A DNA stretch of 14,247 nt. Origin: Gp6-AA40 sp035764385 (GTDB lineage Bacteria; Acidobacteriota; Vicinamibacteria; Vicinamibacterales; UBA2999). The notes under the pieces are model-generated. The model was not told the DNA's origin and searched no databases. It saw only the letters and a list, made by a program, of their open reading frames with translations. The translations under genes were made by a program, and so were the position numbers. The stretch lies in NCBI GenBank assembly GCA_035764385.1, contig DASTZI010000347.1, positions 1 through 14,247 on the forward strand, in the 5' to 3' direction. Shown here in pieces: positions 6,949-13,563 of the stretch (position 1 is its first letter; each line of letters begins with the position of its first letter).

Positions 6949-7847
6949 ACCGGTGCCGCGGTTGCGGTCGCCATGGCATCGACGTGGTCGGCGCGTGCGG
7001 CGTTGGTCCCCATGAATCGCAGCACCCGGGCAATCGTGCCCTTGATTTCGCGGCGATCGATGACCAGATCCAGCATACCGTGCTCGAGCAGGAATTCGCT
7101 TCGCTGAAAGCCTTCGGGCAACTTCTGTCGGATTGTCTGCTCGATGACGCGTGGTCCTGCAAACCCGATCAAGGCTTTCGGCTCCGCGATATTGAGGTCG
7201 CCGAGCATCGCGAAGCTTGCCGTGACGCCGCCGGTGGTCGGATCGGTGAGCACCGAGATGAACGGGAGGCGCTCGCGATCGAGTCGCGCGAGCGCGGCCG
7301 ACACCTTCGCCATCTGCATCAGCGACAGCGCACCTTCCATCATCCGCGCGCCGCCGGAGCACGACACGATGATCACCGGCTTGCGGCCCTCGATGGCCAT
7401 TTCGATCGCGCGCGTGATCTTCTCGCCGACTACGACGCCCATGCTGCCGCCGATGAAGGCGTACTCCATCGCCGCCACGACGATGTCCAGGCCGTCCAGC
7501 CTGCCGGTCGCGACGATCACTGCGTCCTTCATCCCCGTCTTGCCAATCGTTTCCTTCAGACGATTCCGGTACGGTTTCGTGTCGGTGAATTTCAGCGGGT
7601 CATTGGAGGTGAGGTTCTGGAAGTATTCGGTCCAGTTGCCGTCGTCGAACAATGCACGCAGCCGTTCCGCCGCGCTGATTCGGAAATGATGGCCGCACTT
7701 GGGGCAGACCTGCTGGTTCTTGTCGAGATCCTTGTTGTAGATGATTTGCGTGCAGCCCGGACACTTCACCCAGAGTCCCTCGGGCACGCGGCTCGGTTTT
7801 TCGCCTGTCGGTTCGATCGGCTTGCGCGTCTTCTTGAACCAGGCCAT
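6930..7847 (-). CDS. accD: Acetyl-CoA carboxylase carboxyltransferase beta subunit
   Basis: The product is 305 residues. The N-terminal zinc ribbon has Cys29, Cys32, Cys48 and Cys51 (CPGC...CPKC). The carboxyltransferase crotonase-fold core follows, with SCSGGARMMEGALSLMQMAK, LTDPTTGGVTASFAMLGD and GFAGPRVIEQTI. AccD pairs with AccA to transfer carboxyl from carboxybiotin to acetyl-CoA, giving malonyl-CoA for fatty-acid synthesis. AccA is not in the window. It starts at ATG 7847, 13 bases after the deoxynucleoside kinase stop, with no clear Shine-Dalgarno. The last residues (VLTPDA) and the stop are written in the 6898-6948 heptad array, so the extreme C-terminus appears to derive from repeat growth. 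Confidence 0.95.
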   Translation of the reverse strand: MAWFKKTRKPIEPTGEKPSRVPEGLWVKCPGCTQIIYNKDLDKNQQVCPKCGHHFRISAAERLRALFDDGNWTEYFQNLTSNDPLKFTDTKPYRNRLKETIGKTGMKDAVIVATGRLDGLDIVVAAMEYAFIGGSMGVVVGEKITRAIEMAIEGRKPVIIVSCSGGARMMEGALSLMQMAKVSAALARLDRERLPFISVLTDPTTGGVTASFAMLGDLNIAEPKALIGFAGPRVIEQTIRQKLPEGFQRSEFLLEHGMLDLVIDRREIKGTIARVLRFMGTNAARADHVDAMATATAAPVLTPDA

Positions 7848-7860
7848 TACGAGGAGATTA

Positions 7861-8499
7861 CTACGTCCGCGGCACGTAGTAGCGAGTGCCGCGATTCAGT
7901 GTGCGGATCTGTCTGATCAAGTCGTCCACTGCCTCGTCGCTCGGGTCGAGTCCGAGCTGTGATGTTTCCACGACCAGCAGCGGCGTCGCCGAGTAATGAA
8001 AGAAGAAGTGTTGATACGCCTCGTTCAGCTCGCGAAGGTAATCGGGATCGACATCGAAGGCTTCGTGCTGCGGATCCTTCGCCCGCGCGCGCAGCCGTTT
8101 GATGAGCACATCACTCGGCGCCTGCAGGTAGATCACGAGATCGGGAGCGGGGATGTCTGTGGCCAGCAGATCGAAGAGTCGTTGGTAAATGAACAGCTCG
8201 TTGTCGTCGAGATTCAGATACGCAAAGATCTTGTCCTTATCGAACAAGTAGTCACACACCGTCGTCTGCGAGAACAGATTTCCCTGTTGCAGGCCGACGA
8301 GCTGTCGATGGCGATTGAGCAGGTAAAAGAGCTGCGCCTGCAGCGCCGCGCCCGCACGGCCGGCGTAGAAGTCGGCGAGGAATGGATTGTCGGTTTCCTC
8401 GAGCACGGCCGTGGCATCAAGACGATCTGCGATCCGCTCGGCAAGCGACGACTTACCGACACCAATCGGTCCTTCGACAGCGATGTACTGAAAAGGCAT
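7861..8499 (-). CDS. Deoxynucleoside kinase (dNK family)
   Basis: The product is 212 residues. The P-loop GPIGVGKSS is at 10-18. EETDNPF (35-40), CDYLFDKDKIFA (82-93), the region where dNKs carry their catalytic acidic/arginine motif, and the lid-like RLRARAKD (135-142) match the dCK/dGK/dAK family. Such enzymes phosphorylate salvaged deoxynucleosides with ATP; the specific base cannot be read from sequence. It starts at ATG 8499 and is the first gene of the inferred minus-strand operon leading into accD, folC and lptD. Only 46 bases separate it from the divergent HEAT-cyclophilin gene. I saw no convincing promoter there, and the inverted heptad repeat lies just beyond. Confidence 0.9.
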   Translation of the reverse strand: MPFQYIAVEGPIGVGKSSLAERIADRLDATAVLEETDNPFLADFYAGRAGAALQAQLFYLLNRHRQLVGLQQGNLFSQTTVCDYLFDKDKIFAYLNLDDNELFIYQRLFDLLATDIPAPDLVIYLQAPSDVLIKRLRARAKDPQHEAFDVDPDYLRELNEAYQHFFFHYSATPLLVVETSQLGLDPSDEAVDDLIRQIRTLNRGTRYYVPRT

Positions 8500-8540
8500 G
8501 AAGGGATGTGCCGCCCGGGTGTGCCTGCGATGCTATCATC

Positions 8541-8621
8541 GGCTCATGTATGAGGCTCAAGGCTCATGGCTTAAGGGTTATCCACGTTCTTTCCTGAGCC
8601 TCAAGCCTGGAGCCTTGAGCC
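8541..8621. repeat. Inverted heptad array (GGCTCAN)n / (NTGAGCC)n
   Basis: The left arm (8541-8576) is made of GGCTCAT, GGCTCAA, GGCTCAT and GGCTTAA with one 6-base variant. The right arm (8593-8621) is made of CTGAGCC, TCAAGCC, TGGAGCC and TTGAGCC. The arms are complementary (for example GGCTCAA with TTGAGCC) around a spacer of about 16 bases. The array begins at the HEAT-cyclophilin start codon and continues into its signal-peptide codons, so it is both a potential hairpin and coding sequence. Confidence 0.8.
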
Positions 8622-10729
8622 TGCTCCTGTTTGCGAGCGCGTGCGCCAGCGCGCCTCCCGCTGCGAATCCCCCCTCGTTGGTCAGACCTCCTGTCGTTAC
8701 GTGGGAAGAGAAGCTTGGGTGGATCCTCCGCCTCGAGGATCAGCGGCTCATTCGTGATCCGAATCCGCCGGCGCAGGTCATCCTCGTGCCGGCGACGAAG
8801 GCGCGGCCGGCGATCGTTGCGCCGCCGCCCCCCTCCGACCTCCTGCGCCTGCTGAATGACGATGAAGCGCGGACGCGGCGTCGTGCAGCGCTCGCGCTCG
8901 GACGCGTCGGGCTGCCGGAAGCGATTCCCCCGCTGCAGCAGGCGCTCGGCGATGCAGAGTTCGAAGTCCGTCAAATGGTGGCGTTCGCTCTCGGCCTGAT
9001 CGGCGACGCATCTGCACGACCGGCGTTGCTCAACGCGCTCAAGGACAGCGAGCCGATCGTGCAGGGACGCGCAGCCGAAGCGCTCGGCGCCATCGGTGAT
9101 CGCAACGACGCGCCCGCGATTGCGGCGATGGTGAAGACCTGGATTCAGGGTGGAGCATTGAACACCCTCGCCCCCGACGACCTGACGTGGCCGCTGGCGC
9201 CGCCCGTCGAAGCCGTTCGACTGGGTCTCTACGCACTCGTCCGGCTCGGCTCCTACGAGGGCATCGCAACGAGCGTGGTGAACCCCAACGGCGCACCCGT
9301 CTCCGCCTGGTGGCCCGTCGCATTTGCACTCGGACGATCCGGCGATGCGCGGGCGGTCCCTGCGCTCACCGTGTTGTTGGCAACGCCGGGACGGTTCACC
9401 GCGGCCTTTGCCGCCCGTGGTCTCGGGACGCTCAAGGCGCAGAACGCAGCGCCCACGCTGCGCGACATCGTCGACAAACGCCAGCGCGACCCGGCCGTGG
9501 TCATCGAGGCGATGCGCGCCCTGGCCGCCATGGGCGACATGCCATCGCGGCGTGTCCTGGAGAGGGTGGTCGCCGAAAGCGAGACCGACTCGACGTTGCG
9601 GCTCGAAGCGGCGAACGCACTGGCAGGACTGCATGCGCCGGAGTCGCTCGATTTCATCATCGATCTGATGTCGGATCCGGCCCCGTCGATCCGAGGTGCC
9701 GCGATCCGCGCCCTGGCGGCGATCGACTCCGAGACGTTCCTGACCACCCTGTCTGGAATGGACCCGGACCGCGACTGGACGGTGCGGACGGCCCAGGCAG
9801 ACGCACTCGCCTTGCTCCCTGGAGTACAAGGGCAGGCACGCCTCGTCGCGATGCTGCAGGATCGGGATCAGCGCGTCATTCCGGCAGTACTGCGCGCGCT
9901 CGTTGCCGCGAAAGCGCCTGATGCCGAACGCATTCTGACGGACCAGCTCAAGGCCGATGACTTCGTCGTTCGCGTGGCGGCGGCAAACGGACTGGCGTCA
10001 CTGAAAGCAAAAAGCGCAATTCCGGCGCTCGTTAACGCCTATCAGGCAGCGGCAGGCGACACGACCTACGTGGCTCGAGCGGCCATGCTGGACGCGGTGA
10101 ACACGATCGACCCGGCCGCCGCGCGAGCGCTGCTGCAAACCGCACTGCAGGACAAGGATTGGGCGGTTCGCGTCAAGGCGGTCATGCTGTTCCGCGATCA
10201 GGGAATCACCGACAATGCGTCCGCGATTCGGCCGGCGCCTATCCGTCCGATGGACGAGGCCACACGCCAGACGCTCTTGGCGCCGCAGTTCTCGCCCCAC
10301 GCGTTTATTCAATTGGACCGCGGGACGATCGAGCTCGAACTGGCGATTACCGATGCGCCGCTCACCGTCGCCAACTTCATCGAGCTGGCGCGCAAGGATT
10401 TTTTCAATGGCGTCGCCATTCATCGCGTCGTGCCCGATTTCGTCATCCAGGACGGCGACCCGCGAGGCGATGGAGAGGGCGGGCCGGGCTACACGATTCG
10501 CGACGAATTGAACCAGCTGCCGTACCTGCGGGGAACCGTGGGAATGGCGCTCGACTGGGAAGATACGGGCGGCAGTCAGTTCTTCATCACACACTCGCCG
10601 CAACCGCACCTTGACGCCCGCTACACGACCTTCGGGCGTGTCGTGAACGGCATCGAGCTCGTCGATCGCATTCAGCCGGGGGACGTGATTCGCCGCGTGC
10701 AGATCTGGGACGGGACGACCTTGCGATAA
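8546..10729 (+). CDS. Exported HEAT-repeat protein with C-terminal cyclophilin-type peptidyl-prolyl isomerase
   Basis: The product is 727 residues. A hydrophobic stretch LSLLLFASAC followed by ASAPPAANPP suggests a lipoprotein or secreted protein with a low-complexity linker. From about residue 90 to 560 there are repeated helical units of HEAT/PBS-lyase type, for example ARRRAALALGRVGLPEAIPP and VRQMVAFALGLIGDASARPA. The C-terminal 145 residues (583-727) are a cyclophilin: FNGVAIHRVVPDFVIQDGDP with catalytic-type Arg627, GTVGMAL, GGSQFFIT (675-682) and YTTFGRVV. It probably acts in the periplasm as a folding factor or scaffold (inference). The start is uncertain: ATG 8546 has no Shine-Dalgarno, and the first 25 or so codons are repeat-derived. 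A TTG at 8612 giving MSLLLFASAC is an alternative. A still longer frame from 8498 overlaps the dnk start. Confidence 0.88.
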   Translation: MYEAQGSWLKGYPRSFLSLKPGALSLLLFASACASAPPAANPPSLVRPPVVTWEEKLGWILRLEDQRLIRDPNPPAQVILVPATKARPAIVAPPPPSDLLRLLNDDEARTRRRAALALGRVGLPEAIPPLQQALGDAEFEVRQMVAFALGLIGDASARPALLNALKDSEPIVQGRAAEALGAIGDRNDAPAIAAMVKTWIQGGALNTLAPDDLTWPLAPPVEAVRLGLYALVRLGSYEGIATSVVNPNGAPVSAWWPVAFALGRSGDARAVPALTVLLATPGRFTAAFAARGLGTLKAQNAAPTLRDIVDKRQRDPAVVIEAMRALAAMGDMPSRRVLERVVAESETDSTLRLEAANALAGLHAPESLDFIIDLMSDPAPSIRGAAIRALAAIDSETFLTTLSGMDPDRDWTVRTAQADALALLPGVQGQARLVAMLQDRDQRVIPAVLRALVAAKAPDAERILTDQLKADDFVVRVAAANGLASLKAKSAIPALVNAYQAAAGDTTYVARAAMLDAVNTIDPAAARALLQTALQDKDWAVRVKAVMLFRDQGITDNASAIRPAPIRPMDEATRQTLLAPQFSPHAFIQLDRGTIELELAITDAPLTVANFIELARKDFFNGVAIHRVVPDFVIQDGDPRGDGEGGPGYTIRDELNQLPYLRGTVGMALDWEDTGGSQFFITHSPQPHLDARYTTFGRVVNGIELVDRIQPGDVIRRVQIWDGTTLR

Positions 10730-10739
10730 AAGGATCGGT

Positions 10740-10759
10740 GGTTCGGCTTCCGCCGGACC
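10740..10759. terminator. Hairpin after HEAT-cyclophilin gene (weak terminator candidate)
   Basis: GGTTCGGC (10740-10747) pairs with GCCGGACC (10752-10759) around a TTCC loop, 11 bases after the plus-strand stop. No T-run follows it. Plus-strand termination may instead use the next hairpin (10773-10792), which is followed by only TTTCTC. Confidence 0.35.
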
Positions 10760-10766
10760 CGTACAC

Positions 10767-10795
10767 AAAAAAGGGGACGCGGATGCGTCCCCTTT
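10767..10795 (-). terminator. Intrinsic terminator of the 16-residue microprotein gene
   Basis: On the minus strand a perfect 8-bp GC-rich stem (GGGGACGC, 4-base loop, GCGTCCCC, 10773-10792) is followed at once by TTTTTT (10772-10767). It lies about 20 bases after the stop at 10813. On the plus strand the same hairpin has a short T tract and may help stop the convergent HEAT-cyclophilin transcript. Confidence 0.85.
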
Positions 10796-10812
10796 CTCGC
10801 CAAGCAGCGAAC

Positions 10813-10863
10813 TTACCTCTTCTTCGCCGCCTTCTTCTTTCCGCCCTTCGCCTTCTTCGCCAT
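10813..10863 (-). CDS. Lysine-rich 16-residue microprotein A
   Basis: The peptide MAKKAKGGKKKAAKKR has 8 Lys and 1 Arg in 16 residues. It starts at ATG 10863 and ends in TAA. GGAGG (10873-10877) lies 9 bases upstream, and an intrinsic terminator lies just downstream. A near-identical paralog (microprotein B) sits 220 bases upstream in the same direction. The two differ by one alanine codon and by synonymous changes (GCG/GCA, AAG/AAA, GCG/GCC, AGG/CGG, TAA/TAG), which suggests protein-level selection. The composition resembles lysine/alanine histone-H1-like tails, so nucleic-acid or ribosome binding is plausible but not shown. I know of no family assignment. No convincing promoter was found in the 172 bases upstream. 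Confidence 0.7.
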   Translation of the reverse strand: MAKKAKGGKKKAAKKR

Positions 10864-11035
10864 TTGAGGATTCCTCCCTTCACTGGTGGATTGCGGGGTC
10901 GTCCTACCGCCAGCGCACTCTGCCGCCTGGCACGTCGGCCCGGCGTTGCGGCGACCTCGCTTCGTGGGCTGACCCGTGCGCGTGAAGCGCATCGGGCGAG
11001 CAGCAACTTGCGGGATAGAGGAGAAACCCGGGAAT

Positions 11036-11064
11036 AAAAAAATGGGGTGCTCGACGAGCACCCC
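11036..11064 (-). terminator. Intrinsic terminator of the 17-residue microprotein gene
   Basis: The minus strand has a perfect 9-bp stem (GGGGTGCTC, loop GTC, GAGCACCCC, 11064-11044), one A, then a seven-T run (11042-11036). It begins 20 bases after the microprotein B stop and separates genes B and A into independent transcription units. Confidence 0.9.
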
Positions 11065-11084
11065 GAAGGTTCAAAGCGGAAAAA

Positions 11085-11138
11085 CTACCGCTTCTTCGCG
11101 GCCTTTTTCTTTCCGCCCTTGGCTGCCTTCTTCGCCAT
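11085..11138 (-). CDS. Lysine-rich 17-residue microprotein B
   Basis: The peptide MAKKAAKGGKKKAAKKR has 8 Lys and 1 Arg in 17 residues. It starts at ATG 11138 and ends in TAG. GAGGAG (11145-11150) stands 6 bases before the ATG, which is optimal spacing. Upstream is a sigma-70-like promoter (11234-11261) and downstream a strong intrinsic terminator, so this is a complete short gene. It is a paralog of microprotein A with one extra alanine. No hydrophobic segment is present, so it is probably cytoplasmic. Binding to nucleic acid (nucleoid, RNA or ribosome) is an inference from charge only. A toxin or antimicrobial role is not supported by any neighbouring immunity or export gene. Confidence 0.78.
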   Translation of the reverse strand: MAKKAAKGGKKKAAKKR

Positions 11139-11144
11139 TTTTTT

Positions 11145-11150
11145 CTCCTC
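11145..11150 (-). promoter_or_regulatory. Ribosome binding site of microprotein B
   Basis: GAGGAG followed by six A residues and ATG on the minus strand. It is among the strongest sites in a window where most genes lack a visible one, and is a main reason for calling such a short gene. Confidence 0.8.
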
Positions 11151-11233
11151 AGGTTGTTGTGACTCAGCCTCCGACGAACCACTTGGTCGTCACTACGGGT
11201 GGGCTGAGCCATCCACCCTCATACCAGATGTAG

Positions 11234-11261
11234 ATTATGGGTGAGATTTTTTTTCTGTCAA
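11234..11261 (-). promoter_or_regulatory. Sigma-70-like promoter of microprotein B
   Basis: On the minus strand the perfect -35 box TTGACA (11261-11256) is 16 bases from CATAAT (11239-11234), or 17 from ATAATC. The spacer contains an A8 tract. Transcription would start near 11227, giving a leader of roughly 90 bases before the ATG at 11138. A second TTGACA lies about 20 bases further upstream. This is the clearest promoter in the window. Confidence 0.75.
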
Positions 11262-11283
11262 GCATAAAAGCGCTTCGCTTGTC

Positions 11284-11319
11284 AAAAATCTCGGTCCCCG
11301 AACACGCCCATTCGTGTTC
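11284..11319 (-). terminator. Possible weak terminator after the TPR-like gene
   Basis: GAACACG (11319-11313 on minus) pairs with CGTGTTC (11306-11300) around a 6-base loop. A TTTTT run lies about 11 bases further on (11288-11284). The gap between stem and T-run is longer than in a standard intrinsic terminator, so this is tentative. Confidence 0.3.
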
Positions 11320-11354
11320 CTGAAGTCAAGTGTCGGTAGAAGTTGCGATCGACT

Positions 11355-12395
11355 TCAGCGAACCGGGCGCGTGCGCGCGTTCAAACGCGTCAACTCGCGC
11401 TGCGCGTCCTCGTACGCGCCGAACGGCGCGACCGGTTTGGCCGCGATCACCGCATGCAGTTGCTCGATCGCGCCGCTGTTGTCGTTGAGACGCTCGAGCA
11501 CTGAAGCGATCCCGAGCCGCGCGCGCATCTCGGCGAGCTCTGGATAGGCGATGCGGTGCCCGCGCGCCGCATCGAGCATCGACCGCCACGTGCGAAAGCT
11601 CGCCTGCAGATCGTGAAAGTAGACGTCCTGGACCTGAGCGATCAGTTGCGGAAAGAGCGGGTTGCGTGGGTGGCGGTCTCGAAGGCCGGTGAGCAGCGCG
11701 AGCGCGCGCTGCGGGTCCTTCTCGTACCACAGGTAGATGATATGCAGCTGATAATCGGCTTCGTCACCGAGCAGCTCCGCATGCGCGCGCGCGCGCATCA
11801 TCTCCCGCATACCCTCGGCCTTGTCACCGCCGGGCAACAGCAATAGCCACCGCAACATCTTGGCGGCCGCCGGCGCGACGTCGGCGTAATAGTGGTAGAG
11901 ACCGATCCCGAAGTACGCCTCCTGGAGCCGCGGATCAAGTGCAAGCGTGCGTTCGAGCGCCTCTTTGATGCGCTTGCCGTCGCGGGCTGCACCCAGCCGT
12001 TCGCGGCGAAGCACTCTCCACTGCGCCCGCGCGCCATACGCACCGCCCAAATAGAACCAGGCTTCGGCACGTTCGGGTTCGCGCGTGGTCCACGCTTCGG
12101 TGGACGCAATGGCAGCGTCAATTCGTGTCTGGAACTGTGCGTCATGGGCGACGCTCGCCGGGTCGAGCTGGATCTGCCACCACACGCTGACCGCGTCGAG
12201 CAGCTGGCAGGCTTCCGCAGGGGCGGGTGGGCACGTTCGCGCGAGCAGCTGCGGCACCTCGTCGAACCGTGCGTCGAAGATCGCGTCGTACACGCGCCGA
12301 ATCTGGGGTCCGCCCGTCAGCTCCTGCGCAGCAGCTGGCGCGATGAACCATCCCGTCAGGAGCGCACAGGCGATGATCGGCCGCAGGAGGCCCAT
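11355..12395 (-). CDS. Exported TPR-like protein of unknown function
   Basis: The product is 346 residues. A signal peptide is clear: MGLLRPIIACALLTGWFIAPAAA, cleavage likely before Gln24. The rest is helical with TPR-like pairs, for example AWFYLGGAYGARAQWRVLRRE, ALERTLALDPRLQEAYFGIG, the segment around LALLTGLRDRHPRNPLFPQL, and ARLGIASVLERLNDNSGAIE. TPRs are protein-protein interaction scaffolds; no enzymatic motif was seen. It probably acts in the periplasm or at the envelope. Its ATG at 12395 directly follows the TAA of ddl with no gap, so the two genes are almost certainly cotranscribed and translationally coupled. The stop is TGA at 11355. Confidence 0.85.
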   Translation of the reverse strand: MGLLRPIIACALLTGWFIAPAAAQELTGGPQIRRVYDAIFDARFDEVPQLLARTCPPAPAEACQLLDAVSVWWQIQLDPASVAHDAQFQTRIDAAIASTEAWTTREPERAEAWFYLGGAYGARAQWRVLRRERLGAARDGKRIKEALERTLALDPRLQEAYFGIGLYHYYADVAPAAAKMLRWLLLLPGGDKAEGMREMMRARAHAELLGDEADYQLHIIYLWYEKDPQRALALLTGLRDRHPRNPLFPQLIAQVQDVYFHDLQASFRTWRSMLDAARGHRIAYPELAEMRARLGIASVLERLNDNSGAIEQLHAVIAAKPVAPFGAYEDAQRELTRLNARTRPVR

Positions 12396-13553
12396 TTATG
12401 TCACGCTGGTACGCAGCTGCTGCTTTTCGGCGTGCCGCTCGAGCGCGAGCGCGATAAGTCGATCGATCAGCTCCGGGTACGAGACCCCGGAGGCCTCCCA
12501 CATCTTGGGATACATGCTGATCGTGGTGAAGCCCGGAATCGTATTGACCTCGTTCAGGAAAATATCGCCGCTGTCGCGGGAGAGAAAAAAGTCGACACGC
12601 GCCATCCCGGCGCAATCGACCGCTCGGAACGCCGCGATCGACTGGCGCTGCACCTCGCGTACTTGCGTCTCGGTCAGCTCCGCCGGAATCACTGTCTTGG
12701 AGCTCTCGTCGAGATACTTGGCCTCGTAGTCGTAGAACTCACGCGACGGAATGATTTCGCCGGGAAGCGACGCCTGCGGGTCGTCGTTGCCCAGGACTGC
12801 GCATTCAATCTCCCGGGCATGTGGAACCGCCGCTTCGATGACGATCTTCCGGTCGAACTGAAGCGCGAGCTCCATCGCGGTCATGAGGTCCGACGGAGTT
12901 TTCGCCTTCGAGATGCCGACGCTGGAGCCGAGATTGGCCGGCTTGACGAACACGGGATAGTGCAGTTGCTTCGCGACCTGGTCCGACACGGCCTCCATCG
13001 ACGTCAACCACTCGGGCCGCAAGACGACGATGTAGGGACCGACGGGGAGATCACGCGCACGAAACAGCGTCTTCATCACCGCCTTGTCCATGCCGACCGC
13101 GGACCCGAGTACGCCCGCCCCCACGTACGGAACGTTGGCAAGCTCGAGGAGTCCCTGAACGGTGCCATCTTCACCGTAGGGTCCATGCAGGACGGGGAAC
13201 ACCACGTCGAGGCCGACGCCGGTCACCGTAGCCGCGGCATCGATGTCGGCGCCAGGCCGCCGTTCGATGGCCAGCACGGTATCTTCGCTGGGATGCGCGA
13301 CCAGATGCGCTTCACGGCCGGGACGAACCGGACGTGCCGCTTCGAGACGCGTGTGCTCAATGACGTCCGCCGCTGAAATCGAAGTTGGTGGTCTGTCGGC
13401 GAGCGTCCAGCGGCCGTCTTTTTCGATACGAATCGGAACCGGCTCGTAACGACCCCGATCGAGGTGCTTCATGATGGAGGCGGCAGAGGCGACCGACACT
13501 TCGTGTTCGCCTGATCGCCCACCGTAAATGACGCCTACGCGGATCTTTTTCAC
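12396..13553 (-). CDS. ddl: D-alanine--D-alanine ligase
   Basis: The product is 385 residues, an ATP-grasp enzyme of DdlA-like length. The N-terminal GGRSGEHEVS (11-20) corresponds to the region holding the catalytic glutamate (Glu16). VLHGPYGEDGTVQGLLEL (121-138), VPYVGAGVLGSAVGMDK (141-157, substrate-side Ser151), FYDYEAKY (conserved Tyr) and the Mg2+-binding EVNTIPGFTTISMYPKMWE near the C-terminus follow. It ligates two D-Ala in the cytoplasm to supply the end of the peptidoglycan stem peptide. The FYDYEAKY type points to D-Ala-D-Ala rather than D-Lac specificity (inference). The start is GTG at 13553, in a divergent region with tgt that contains paired palindromes. The downstream gene starts right after its TAA. 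Confidence 0.95.
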   Translation of the reverse strand: MKKIRVGVIYGGRSGEHEVSVASAASIMKHLDRGRYEPVPIRIEKDGRWTLADRPPTSISAADVIEHTRLEAARPVRPGREAHLVAHPSEDTVLAIERRPGADIDAAATVTGVGLDVVFPVLHGPYGEDGTVQGLLELANVPYVGAGVLGSAVGMDKAVMKTLFRARDLPVGPYIVVLRPEWLTSMEAVSDQVAKQLHYPVFVKPANLGSSVGISKAKTPSDLMTAMELALQFDRKIVIEAAVPHAREIECAVLGNDDPQASLPGEIIPSREFYDYEAKYLDESSKTVIPAELTETQVREVQRQSIAAFRAVDCAGMARVDFFLSRDSGDIFLNEVNTIPGFTTISMYPKMWEASGVSYPELIDRLIALALERHAEKQQLRTSVT

Positions 13554-13563
13554 AGTTGCGGTT

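Noticed and set aside
6834..7916. Long plus-strand ORF opposite accD and folC
   Set aside because: It is antisense to two well-conserved genes and composed of R/H/D-rich sequence typical of a high-GC mirror frame.
8498..8545. HEAT-cyclophilin start at 8498
   Set aside because: It would overlap the divergent dnk start codon and place a non-signal-like segment before the hydrophobic region.
8564..9829. 421-residue minus-strand ORF opposite the HEAT-cyclophilin gene
   Set aside because: It is a mirror frame of the HEAT repeats with no recognisable domain.
10864..11035. Promoter for microprotein A
   Set aside because: No TTGACA/TATAAT-like pair with 16-18 base spacing was found on the minus strand, so none is annotated.
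11892..13376. 494-residue plus-strand ORF opposite ddl and the TPR gene
   Set aside because: It is a mirror frame spanning two real minus-strand genes and their junction, with no domain seen.
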